From an uncultured Chlorobiota bacterium (lineage in GTDB: Bacteria > Bacteroidota > Bacteroidia > Bacteroidales > JAADGE01): a stretch of 5,285 nt of DNA. The position numbers and the translations under genes were made by a program. The notes under the pieces are model-generated. The model did not search any database and was not told the DNA's origin. It saw nothing but the letters and a program-made list of their open reading frames with translations. Of the stretch, positions 1 to 5,285 are shown in pieces. Positions within the stretch are counted from its first letter, which is position 1, and each line of letters begins with the position of its first letter. The stretch covers positions 1 through 5,285 of the forward strand of contig CAMZKI010000152.1 of the NCBI GenBank assembly GCA_947311125.1. Direction: 5' to 3'.

Positions 1-241
1 CAGAGAACCAAGGTTTTAAAAGCTTTATGACTTTGCCTTTTTCTCTTTTTTTATTTTGTAATACCTCCGGACTGAAATTTTCAAAGTAATTTTCCGGAAG
101 GGTAAACGGGTTTTCGTTTCCGATATTTTTTTTTAAATATTCTTCGGAAATTTTTGTTTTAAGTTCTCGGTTAAAGTTTTCAAAATAGCTTTCCGGAACT
201 TTAAAGGAGTTTTTTTTATTTATGTTGTTTAAGCTTTTCAT
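1..241 (-). CDS. Probable anti-sigma or sigma-partner protein with PExYFENF repeats, N-terminal part (runs off left edge)
   Basis: An open frame starts at ATG 241-239 and stays open for 80 codons to the window edge, so the C-terminus is missing. It begins MKSLNNINKKNSF. Two copies of one short motif are visible: N-S-F-K-V-P-E-S-Y-F-E-N-F at residues 11-23 and N-P-F-T-L-P-E-N-Y-F-E-N-F at residues 44-56, 33 residues apart. A basic stretch follows (KKREKGKVIKLLKPW, about 64-78), of the kind that precedes a membrane helix. From memory, small Bacteroidota proteins with this motif commonly lie directly downstream of ECF sigma genes and have one membrane segment, so an anti-sigma or sigma-modulating role is inferred. 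No zinc-finger anti-sigma motif is visible in the part present. It begins 36 nt after the sigma factor stop on the same strand, so co-transcription is likely. The AAAGAGA just before the start is at best a weak ribosome binding site. Confidence 0.8.
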   Translation of the reverse strand, partial: MKSLNNINKKNSFKVPESYFENFNRELKTKISEEYLKKNIGNENPFTLPENYFENFSPEVLQNKKREKGKVIKLLKPWFS

Positions 242-277
242 AGTCTCTTTATTTTGACTTCAATTTTTCCGGAATGT

Positions 278-826
278 TTAATGTCGCTTTATGAAACTTT
301 CAATTTTTTTAACTGCGTGATGATATGATGCTTTTAGGGCACCTGTTGATGTTTCTAATATTTCAGACATATCTTCGTATTTTATTTCATCAAAATATTT
401 CATATTGAAGACAATTCTCTGTTTTTCCGGTAATGTAAGTATGGCTTTTTGTAAAATAAGTTGAGCTTCATTACCTTCAAAGTATTCATCGCTTTCGAGA
501 GTGTTGCTTAAATAGTATTCGTAATTTTCAATAGGTTCTTCTGATTTTTTCTTTTTATTGTTTATAAATGTTATTGCTTCGTTGGTTGCAATTCGGTAAA
601 GCCAAGTGTAAATTCTTGAGTCCTGCTTAAAATTTTTAAGGTATCGCCATACTTTTATAAATGTATTTTGCAAAACATCATCTGTGTCTTCATGCAGGAT
701 TACAATTTTCCTGATATGCCAATATAATTGCTTTTTGTATTGATTTACAATTAAATCAAATGCTTCTGATATTTTGTTTTCCGTCAGAAATTCTGATATT
801 TTATTTTCGCTTATTGCAGCGTTCAT
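278..826 (-). CDS. ECF-family RNA polymerase sigma factor (sigma-70 regions 2 and 4)
   Basis: This 182-residue protein has the usual ECF length and order. Region 2 spans about residues 23-93, with the core-binding DDVLQNTFIKVW segment at 49-60 and the promoter-melting/-10 recognition segment RIYTWLYRIATNEAI at 71-85. An acidic linker rich in E, Y and N follows (about 96-120). Region 4 spans about 128-179: it opens LPEKQRIVF (132-140) and contains the -35 recognition helix-turn-helix YEDMSEILETSTGALKASYHHAVKKI (about 150-175, seen in parts). It would bind core RNA polymerase in the cytoplasm and direct it to a small regulon. ATG at 826 gives a 22-residue leader with a duplicated ENKISE motif; no other Met lies upstream of region 2. 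The next gene downstream is a probable anti-sigma or partner protein, the usual arrangement for such factors. No clear Bacteroidota promoter was found in the 74 bases upstream, so it may be read through from the crotonase or use its own ECF-type promoter. Confidence 0.97.
   Translation of the reverse strand: MNAAISENKISEFLTENKISEAFDLIVNQYKKQLYWHIRKIVILHEDTDDVLQNTFIKVWRYLKNFKQDSRIYTWLYRIATNEAITFINNKKKKSEEPIENYEYYLSNTLESDEYFEGNEAQLILQKAILTLPEKQRIVFNMKYFDEIKYEDMSEILETSTGALKASYHHAVKKIESFIKRH
764..808 (-). repeat. Imperfect 18-bp direct repeat, 27-bp period, inside sigma factor N-terminus
   Basis: Plus-strand bases 764-781 and 791-808 differ at a single position (G versus A) over 18 bases and start 27 bases apart. 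The repeat is in frame. It encodes ENKISE twice, at residues 7-12 and 16-21 of the sigma factor, just before region 2. The nine bases between the copies do not match across units, so this is a partly decayed or partial duplication rather than a clean tandem array. Confidence 0.85.
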
Positions 827-900
827 ATCTTTATTTGTGGTTTGCTTTTTGACTTTATACTTTATAAAAGGTTTAATTTATATGTCGAAAAAATGTAATA

Positions 901-1674
901 TTACCAACTTATTTTTTCTTTATTTAAAAATGCCGCAATACCTTTTTTGCAGTCTTCCGTGCTTCTGGACATAGCATTTACTTCTGAGGCAAAATTTATT
1001 GCTTTTGCATAATCTAAAGCTTGTATGTCGGATATTAATTTTTTTGTCAGTGTTAAGGAATCTTCGGATGCGTTTTTTATAATATCCTGAGCAAATCGAT
1101 AAACAGCATTTTTAATATTTTCTGCATTTTCAATGAAATTGAAGATATTTAATTCTTTCGCTTTTGCGGCAGAGATAAGCTTACCGGTAAGCAGCAGCTC
1201 TTTTGCCTTTGTTTCACCGATTTTTCTTAATAAAAAGAAACTTACAATTGCAGGAACAAATCCTATTGCAACTTCTGTATATCCGTATTTTGCTTCCGGA
1301 ACGGAAAAAACAAAATCGCAGACCGTAGCTAAGCCCGCACCTCCTGCTATTGCGTGTCCTTCAACTTGAGCAATTACAAGCTTATTTAATGTGTAAATTA
1401 TTTGGTAAAGTTCTGCAAGGTTCTTTGAGTCGACAAGATTCTCTTCGAAAGTGTTTTTTTGCAGATTTTGCATGTATTCTAAGTCGGCACCTGCACAAAA
1501 TGCTTTTCCTTCGGCTTTGAGTATTATAATTTTAACTTCAGAATTTTCTTCTGCTTTACGAAAAGTTGTTTTAAGTTCGTTAACCAATTCGGCATTCAAA
1601 GCATTGCGTTTTTCAGGTCTGTTCAGAGTTATATATCCGATTCTGTCCTTTGTTTCGTATTTTATGTATTTCAT
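901..1674 (-). CDS. Enoyl-CoA hydratase/isomerase (crotonase) family protein, possibly methylglutaconyl-CoA hydratase-like
   Basis: This 257-residue protein covers a full crotonase fold. Visible landmarks are the N-terminal ITLNRPEKRNALN (15-27), the CoA/oxyanion-hole segment AFCAGADL (58-65) and the second oxyanion-hole loop GHAIAGGAGLATVCD (106-120). EAKYGYTEVAIGFVPA (127-142) carries the conserved acidic residue E134, and LLLTGKLISAAKAKELNIFN (160-179) is the usual C-terminal helix region. The family hydrates or isomerises acyl-CoA thioesters in the cytoplasm. In the alignment I can make by eye, the position of the first catalytic Glu of mitochondrial enoyl-CoA hydratase (Glu144 in rat) is Gly114, while the second (Glu164) is kept as E134. 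The substrate is therefore uncertain; Bacteroidota homologues of this type are often annotated as methylglutaconyl-CoA hydratase (leucine breakdown). ATG at 1674 lies 3 nt after the flippase stop, which points to one transcript although the functions differ. Confidence 0.94.
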   Translation of the reverse strand: MKYIKYETKDRIGYITLNRPEKRNALNAELVNELKTTFRKAEENSEVKIIILKAEGKAFCAGADLEYMQNLQKNTFEENLVDSKNLAELYQIIYTLNKLVIAQVEGHAIAGGAGLATVCDFVFSVPEAKYGYTEVAIGFVPAIVSFFLLRKIGETKAKELLLTGKLISAAKAKELNIFNFIENAENIKNAVYRFAQDIIKNASEDSLTLTKKLISDIQALDYAKAINFASEVNAMSRSTEDCKKGIAAFLNKEKISW

Positions 1675-1677
1675 AGG

Positions 1678-3120
1678 TTATGTATTTTTTTCGTATTTTA
1701 AAATCCGGTAAAGCATTTTTAAATCAATTAATTTTAATGCAAAAGCACTTACGACTCCTGTAATAAAACTTGAGAAAAAAGCAACAGGTCGGTTTATAAG
1801 GTATATGTTTGAGAGGTAGGATGACAGTATAATCCATACTGAAAACATAATAATTTTAGATAATAATTCAGAACTTATTTTAAAATTGAAAATTTTTCGG
1901 GCTGTTATAACTTGTATTAATGCCGTTAACGTAAGGGTAATTAAACTTGCTGAAGCTGCACCGTATGCTTTGAATTTCGGAATTAATATAAAATTTAGCG
2001 TTAAGTTAAATATTACGCCGGCTCCTGCTATTATGTTAAGTTCTTTTAAATTGCCGTTTGCCGTAAGCAGCGTTCCGAAAATATATGAAACAGAAACAGG
2101 GATAAATCCGAGTATTAATACTTCAAAGACTTTTGCCGATTCTTTAATGTGGTCATTATATAAGACATATATAATATCATTTTTAAATAAAGAAAAGTTT
2201 ACGGCAACTGTAATTGCAGGGATTACCAGTAATAAAAATGATATTTTTACAAGATTTGCAATATTTTCTTTGTTTACAAGCATTTTTGCAAACATCGGAA
2301 GAAGCAATGTCGCAAAAAGCAGTGCATATTGAGAACTTGCATCCAATATTCTGTATCCGTGGGCATAAATTCCGGCTTGTGTGTCGCCGTCAGGCAGCAA
2401 TCTCTCAATCATAACAGAATCGATTCTTGTGTAAGAGGTCATTAAAAGAACGAGTAGGGCATAGGGGGAGCTTTTTTTTAAAATAACGAGGAAAAAATGC
2501 AGGTTAAAATTGAGTTTTAAATTTATTGATTTAGCTTTTATTATAAAAAATGCCGTTAGTGATGTTAATATATAAGATACGGATTGAGAATAAACCAGCC
2601 ATTCAATTTTAAATTTTTCCCGAAAATTCAGAAGTAAAAAGCCTACTGCTATAATCATTAAAAGTCGGTCAAGGACAGACAGGAGGCTGTCTGTTTTAAA
2701 GAGTTGCAATCCTGAAATATTTGATCGCATATACATTATCAGTGACAGCAGAAACTGGTTTCCGGCAAGTACAAGGAGAAATTTTATTTGTTTTTCATTG
2801 TATCCTATAAAAAATGCACCGATAAGAATAATTGTAAAATATAAAAAACCAAGTAAAAATTTAAGACCTATAATATTCGAGAAGTGCTTGCTTATAAGCT
2901 GGTTATGACGGGCAATATTTCTGTTGTTAAAATTTGTTATTCCGAGGTCAAGAAAAATATTGAAAAGCAGGGAAAAATTGAAGAGAGCAAAATAAAAGCC
3001 GTATTCTGACGACCCTACCGTATTTTGGACTTGCATATCAATTCCGAAAATCCAAAAAGGTTTTATGAGAAGGTTCAGAGAAACCAAAAACAGTAAGTTT
3101 ATTATAAACTTTTTTCTCAA
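1678..3120 (-). CDS. Wzx/MATE-type polysaccharide flippase, multi-pass membrane protein
   Basis: The 480-residue product is strongly hydrophobic, with about 12-14 membrane-spanning stretches along its length and short basic loops, typical of the polysaccharide exporter branch of the MOP superfamily. Recognisable segments are LNLLIKPFWIFGID (15-28), EYGFYFALFNFSLLFNIFLD (39-58), then ITNFNNRNIA (61-70), RIDSVMIERLLPDGD (232-246) with AGIYAHGYRILDA (249-261), and the C-terminal NLTLNFILIPKFKAYGAASA (372-391). It would flip a lipid-linked glycan across the inner membrane. The start is TTG at 3120. The frame is open upstream to a TAA near 3200 but holds no ATG, and TTG gives the N-terminus expected before the conserved KPFWIFGID; the next Met (residue 29) would remove the first membrane helix. 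It diverges from a glycosyltransferase gene and is followed 3 nt later by the crotonase. The glycan substrate cannot be told from sequence. Confidence 0.94.
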   Translation of the reverse strand: MRKKFIINLLFLVSLNLLIKPFWIFGIDMQVQNTVGSSEYGFYFALFNFSLLFNIFLDLGITNFNNRNIARHNQLISKHFSNIIGLKFLLGFLYFTIILIGAFFIGYNEKQIKFLLVLAGNQFLLSLIMYMRSNISGLQLFKTDSLLSVLDRLLMIIAVGFLLLNFREKFKIEWLVYSQSVSYILTSLTAFFIIKAKSINLKLNFNLHFFLVILKKSSPYALLVLLMTSYTRIDSVMIERLLPDGDTQAGIYAHGYRILDASSQYALLFATLLLPMFAKMLVNKENIANLVKISFLLLVIPAITVAVNFSLFKNDIIYVLYNDHIKESAKVFEVLILGFIPVSVSYIFGTLLTANGNLKELNIIAGAGVIFNLTLNFILIPKFKAYGAASASLITLTLTALIQVITARKIFNFKISSELLSKIIMFSVWIILSSYLSNIYLINRPVAFFSSFITGVVSAFALKLIDLKMLYRILKYEKNT

Positions 3121-3146
3121 AACAGGATTTCTTTTAAAATTACAGA

Positions 3147-3154
3147 CAAAAGTA
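3147..3154 (-). promoter_or_regulatory. Candidate Bacteroidota -7 box for the flippase operon
   Basis: Read on the minus strand this is TACTTTTG, a match to the Bacteroidota housekeeping -7 consensus TAnnTTTG. It lies 26 nt upstream of the TTG start, which would give a 5' leader of about 20 nt. No TTTG sits at the expected -33 position (19-21 nt further upstream), so the match is only half a promoter and could be chance in AT-rich DNA. Confidence 0.38.
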
Positions 3155-3176
3155 GTAATTATTTGCCTGCCGTTTT

Positions 3177-3184
3177 TAAATTTG
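3177..3184 (+). promoter_or_regulatory. Candidate Bacteroidota -7 box for the glycosyltransferase
   Basis: The plus strand reads TAAATTTG here, matching TAnnTTTG, 19 nt before the ATG at 3204. No TTTG -33 element is found at the right spacing; the TTTG at 3162-3165 is only 11 nt away. With the minus-strand box at 3147-3154 it would make a pair of closely spaced divergent promoters within 83 bp. Confidence 0.35.
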
Positions 3185-3203
3185 CCGTATATTTTATAAA
3201 TTT

Positions 3204-4331
3204 ATGAGGATTGTTGTTAATACTCGATTACTTATTGAAAATAAATTAGACGGAATAGGTTGGTTTACTTACGAAACATTGAAAAGAATCGTAAAAAAGC
3301 ATCCTGAACATCAGTTTTATTTTTTGTTTGACAGGAAGTTTTCCGATGAATTTATTTTCTCAAAAAATGTGATTCCCGTAGTTTTGAATCCGCCTGCTCG
3401 TCATCCTGTTTTATGGTTTTTGTGGTTTGAGGTTTCGGTAAAAAAGTTTCTTAAAAGAATAAATGCCGATTTGTTTTTGTCGCCCGACGGCTATCTTTCA
3501 TTATCTTCAAATGTAGAGCAAATAGCTGTTATACATGATATTAACTTTGTTCATCGTCCTGAAGATTTACCTTTTTTTACACGGAAGTATTATAATTGGT
3601 TTTTTTCTAAATTTGCAAAAAAAGCCGTAAGAATTGCAACGGTTTCCGAATATTCTAAACAAGATATTTCAAGCCGGTTTGACATTGCGAAAGATAAGAT
3701 AACGGTTGTTTATAACGGCAGTAATGAAATTTACAAGCCTGTTTCGGAAGAAATTAAAATTAAAATAAAGGAAGAATATGCAGAAGGAAAACCGTATTTT
3801 ATTTTTATAGGCACATTGCACCCGCGAAAAAATATTGCTCGTTTGTTTGCAGCTTTCAATAAATTTAAGAAAGAAACCGGGTCGGATTTTAAACTTGTTA
3901 TTGTCGGCACGAAAATGTTTATGACTGATGATATTGATAAGGCATATTCAGAATCGGAATTTAAAAACGACATTATTTTTACGGGAAGATTAAATCCGGA
4001 AGATTTGCATTTTGTTTTGGCAAGTGCTTTTGCTATGACTTTTGTGCCTTTGTTTGAAGGCTTCGGTATCCCTCTTATTGAGGCTATGAGTTGCGGTGTT
4101 CCTGTAATTGCTTCAAATACAACATCTTTACCCGAAGTTGCCGGCGATGCCGCATTATTTGTTAATCCTTTTGATATTAATGATATTAAGAATGCAATGG
4201 TTAAAATTGTTGATGACAGTTTTTTAAGAAACAATTTAATTGAAAAAGGAAATATCAGAAAAGAAACTTTCAGCTGGGATAAAACGGCAGATAAGTTATG
4301 GGATGTTGTAATTGAAACTTACGATAAATAA
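3204..4331 (+). CDS. GT4-family glycosyltransferase (GT-B fold)
   Basis: This complete 375-residue protein has the two Rossmann-like domains of GT-B enzymes. The N-terminal acceptor domain opens RIVVNTRLL (2-10), followed by the glycine-containing GIGWFTYETL loop (17-26) and the IAVIHDINF segment (107-115, H111-D112). The C-terminal donor-binding domain starts near YFIFIGTLHPRKNIARL (198-214), where R208/K209 lie at the usual sugar-nucleotide phosphate-binding site. It contains the E-x7-E signature in FEGFGIPLIEAMSCGVPVIA (284-303) with E285 and E293, then SLPEVAGDAALFVNP (308-322). Enzymes of this family, often mannosyl- or other hexosyl-transferases, move a sugar from a nucleotide donor to a growing lipid-linked glycan at the cytoplasmic face of the membrane. 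No signal peptide or membrane helix is seen. Its place beside a divergent flippase supports a role in surface polysaccharide or glycolipid synthesis. Donor and acceptor are unknown. Confidence 0.96.
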   Translation: MRIVVNTRLLIENKLDGIGWFTYETLKRIVKKHPEHQFYFLFDRKFSDEFIFSKNVIPVVLNPPARHPVLWFLWFEVSVKKFLKRINADLFLSPDGYLSLSSNVEQIAVIHDINFVHRPEDLPFFTRKYYNWFFSKFAKKAVRIATVSEYSKQDISSRFDIAKDKITVVYNGSNEIYKPVSEEIKIKIKEEYAEGKPYFIFIGTLHPRKNIARLFAAFNKFKKETGSDFKLVIVGTKMFMTDDIDKAYSESEFKNDIIFTGRLNPEDLHFVLASAFAMTFVPLFEGFGIPLIEAMSCGVPVIASNTTSLPEVAGDAALFVNPFDINDIKNAMVKIVDDSFLRNNLIEKGNIRKETFSWDKTADKLWDVVIETYDK

Positions 4332-4389
4332 ATTGCCGGAAATTAGTTTCTGCTACATAAAACATTTACAAACAAAATTTTGCAGCATA

Positions 4390-4794
4390 CTAAAATCGTG
4401 TGCCGATAACTAAAATATCATCTACCTGCTCATAATTGCTCATCCATTGCTCTATGGTATAATCAAGATAATTTCGTTGTTCTTCCATTGATAATTCCTG
4501 AATTTCCAAAAGCATTTTTTTGAAACGACCTATCATAAATTTTTTGTCTCTCGGACCTCCGAATTGGTCGGCATATCCGTCTGAAAATGTGTATAATGTA
4601 TCGCCTTTTTGTATTTTTATCACATTATTTGTAAATTTATCTCCGGCACCTTCAAAATCATAAATTCCTATAGGCATTCTGTCGGCTTCATAAATTAAGA
4701 TTTCATTGTTTCTTATTAAATACAAAGGGTTGAATGCACCTGCAAACTCAATGAGGTTTTCTTCTTTTTTAACTTTGCATAAGGCTATATCCAT
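4390..4794 (-). CDS. SpoIIE/PP2C-type serine phosphatase, C-terminal fragment (5' part missing)
   Basis: The 134 residues from ATG 4794 are the C-terminal half of a SpoIIE-like PP2C phosphatase domain. Visible parts are MDIALC at the start, EFAGAFNPLYLIRNNEI (16-32), RMPIG (39-43), the metal-site loop LYTFSDGYADQFGG (67-80, D72), and the final VDDILVIGTRF (124-134) with the metal-binding D125-D126 pair. Full proteins of this kind dephosphorylate anti-sigma-antagonist type proteins and usually carry N-terminal sensory, TPR or membrane regions; none of these is present. The real homology extends a few codons upstream of this Met (L-Q-E-A-K-D-G, 4795-4815), then meets an in-frame TGA at 4816-4818. 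No other frame upstream encodes the missing first half with its ADCTGHG-type motif. The ATG is therefore an internal codon, not a true start, and the fragment could not bind metal properly. It is either a truncated pseudogene or a gene cut by an assembly join. Confidence 0.88.
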   Translation of the reverse strand: MDIALCKVKKEENLIEFAGAFNPLYLIRNNEILIYEADRMPIGIYDFEGAGDKFTNNVIKIQKGDTLYTFSDGYADQFGGPRDKKFMIGRFKKMLLEIQELSMEEQRNYLDYTIEQWMSNYEQVDDILVIGTRF

Positions 4795-4818
4795 ACCGTC
4801 TTTAGCTTCTTGTAATCA

Positions 4819-5285
4819 TAAATAGGAATCTTTTGTTAATTATTTATTTATTAATCTGTTGTTAATATGTTCTGTTTTGTTAGCCTTGTTTTTTTTATAA
4901 ACAAATGGCACTTAAATAGTTTAATATTAATGTCAGGATTATCTTAATTACAAATATGGTAAGTGGCAACCAAACATAACTATTCCTTCAAGGTAGAATT
5001 AAGTGTCTATTCCTGTAAGGTAGAATTAAGTGTCTTTTCCTGTGAGGTAGAAATGGAACTTGGAAGAGACCTGCTCTCTTATACCAGATTTGAAAGAGGA
5101 AGGACTTCTCTCTCTCATGGCAGACGTGTTTGGTTTAAACCTAGCCAATGTATTTTTAATTTGTGAATAGCCTAGTGATAAGTGTCAGAAATATGTTCAG
5201 TACTACATAAATTGTGTAATCTAGAAATGAAGTATGCTCTGTACATGAGTTAAATGTTAACTTTTAGTTATGATGTCAGCAGAAG
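4819..5285. other. Gene-free, CpG-depleted right end of probable non-bacterial origin
   Basis: No frame on either strand gives a recognisable protein. An open frame from GTG 4963 to 5166 codes for a 67-residue translation of the 27-bp repeat plus unrelated sequence, with no family resemblance. Another frame (5051-5170) is open for 39 codons with no recognisable product. From 4799 to the edge only one CpG occurs (5125-5126). In the last 325 bases, which hold about 66 G and 49 C, roughly ten would be expected; the first 325 bases of the window have eleven. TG and CA dinucleotides are abundant. This is the pattern of a methylated animal or plant genome rather than of the bacterial part of the window. 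I see no rRNA, tRNA, insertion sequence or attachment site here. The left boundary is placed at the break in the phosphatase and is approximate. Confidence 0.6.
4980..5056 (+). repeat. 27-bp tandem repeat, about 2.8 copies
   Basis: Copies lie at 4980-5006, 5007-5033 and 5034-5056. The first two differ at 2 of 27 bases. The third matches the second well for 19 bases (two differences) and then decays. The common core is TCCTGTAAGGTAGAATTAAG. Because the period is a multiple of three, one frame reads a repeated K-V-E-L-S-V-x-S-C, but there is no sign that it is translated. It looks like a short minisatellite in non-coding DNA. Confidence 0.9.

Noticed and set aside
60..280. Recurring TTCCGGA-like words in the left part of the window
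   Set aside because: Most fall on Pro-Glu codons of the PExYFENF repeats or on common Bacteroidota codon pairs. Spacing is irregular and there is no array structure.
827..900. Promoter or terminator between the crotonase and the sigma factor
   Set aside because: No TAnnTTTG box occurs on the minus strand here, and the AT-rich inverted repeats (such as CTTT-TAT-AAAG) are too short to call.
1886..2332. Plus-strand open frame of 148 codons inside the flippase gene
   Set aside because: It is a shadow of the flippase in another frame. Its composition reflects the antisense of hydrophobic codons and it shows no family motif; the same applies to the other opposite-strand frames in the crotonase, the flippase and the glycosyltransferase.
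4332..4389. Possible bidirectional terminator between the convergent glycosyltransferase and phosphatase genes
   Set aside because: The only pairings are the AT-rich palindrome CAAAATTTTG (4373-4382) and a bulged, long-looped match between TAGTTTCTGCT and AGCATACTA. Neither is a GC-rich stem followed by a T run.
4959..4964. GTAAGT preceded by ATG, resembling a eukaryotic 5' splice donor
   Set aside because: It fits the idea of eukaryotic DNA, but a six-base match is expected by chance and no exon can be recognised on its left side.
4963..5166. Open frame of 67 codons starting at GTG, with a 9-residue repeat
   Set aside because: It lies in the CpG-poor tail and has no recognisable domain. 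Its repeat is explained by the 27-bp DNA repeat, and an overlapping frame (5051-5170) is also open. Both are short enough to be chance.

Overview
The window looks like AT-rich chromosomal DNA of an uncultured Bacteroidota bacterium (Bacteroidales or a close relative) over about 1-4825. It is followed by about 460 bases that do not look bacterial. The Bacteroidota call rests on three things recognised from memory. One is a short ECF sigma factor followed by a protein with repeated P-E-x-Y-F-E-N-F motifs. The second is a flippase with the KPFWIFGID N-terminus. The third is a SpoIIE-type phosphatase end containing EFAGAFNPLY and FSDGYADQFGG. No database search was possible.

Layout: on the minus strand, read right to left from 3120, lie a Wzx/MATE-type polysaccharide flippase (TTG start), a crotonase-family enoyl-CoA hydratase starting 3 nt after the flippase stop, an ECF sigma factor 74 nt further on, and then the N-terminal 80 codons of a probable anti-sigma or sigma-partner protein that runs off the left edge. 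On the plus strand, diverging from the flippase across an 83-bp intergenic region, is a GT4-family glycosyltransferase (3204-4331). Converging on it from the right is the C-terminal half of a SpoIIE/PP2C serine phosphatase (4390-4794, minus). Its upstream part is missing and is cut off by an in-frame TGA.

The flippase and the divergent glycosyltransferase make a small surface-glycan pair: sugar transfer on the cytoplasmic side and lipid-linked glycan export across the inner membrane. The sigma factor and its neighbour form a separate regulatory pair. The crotonase is metabolic, and its link to the others is positional only.

From about 4825 to the right edge there is no credible bacterial gene. 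The sequence from 4799 on contains one CpG in 487 bases, whereas the first 325 bases of the window hold eleven. It carries a decaying 27-bp tandem repeat, and the break falls exactly where the phosphatase gene is cut. The simplest reading is a chimeric contig end (host or other eukaryotic DNA joined to a bacterial contig) or, less likely, a real insertion. I see no convincing new biological system. The most useful observations are this junction, the sigma/YFENF-protein pair and the local repeats.
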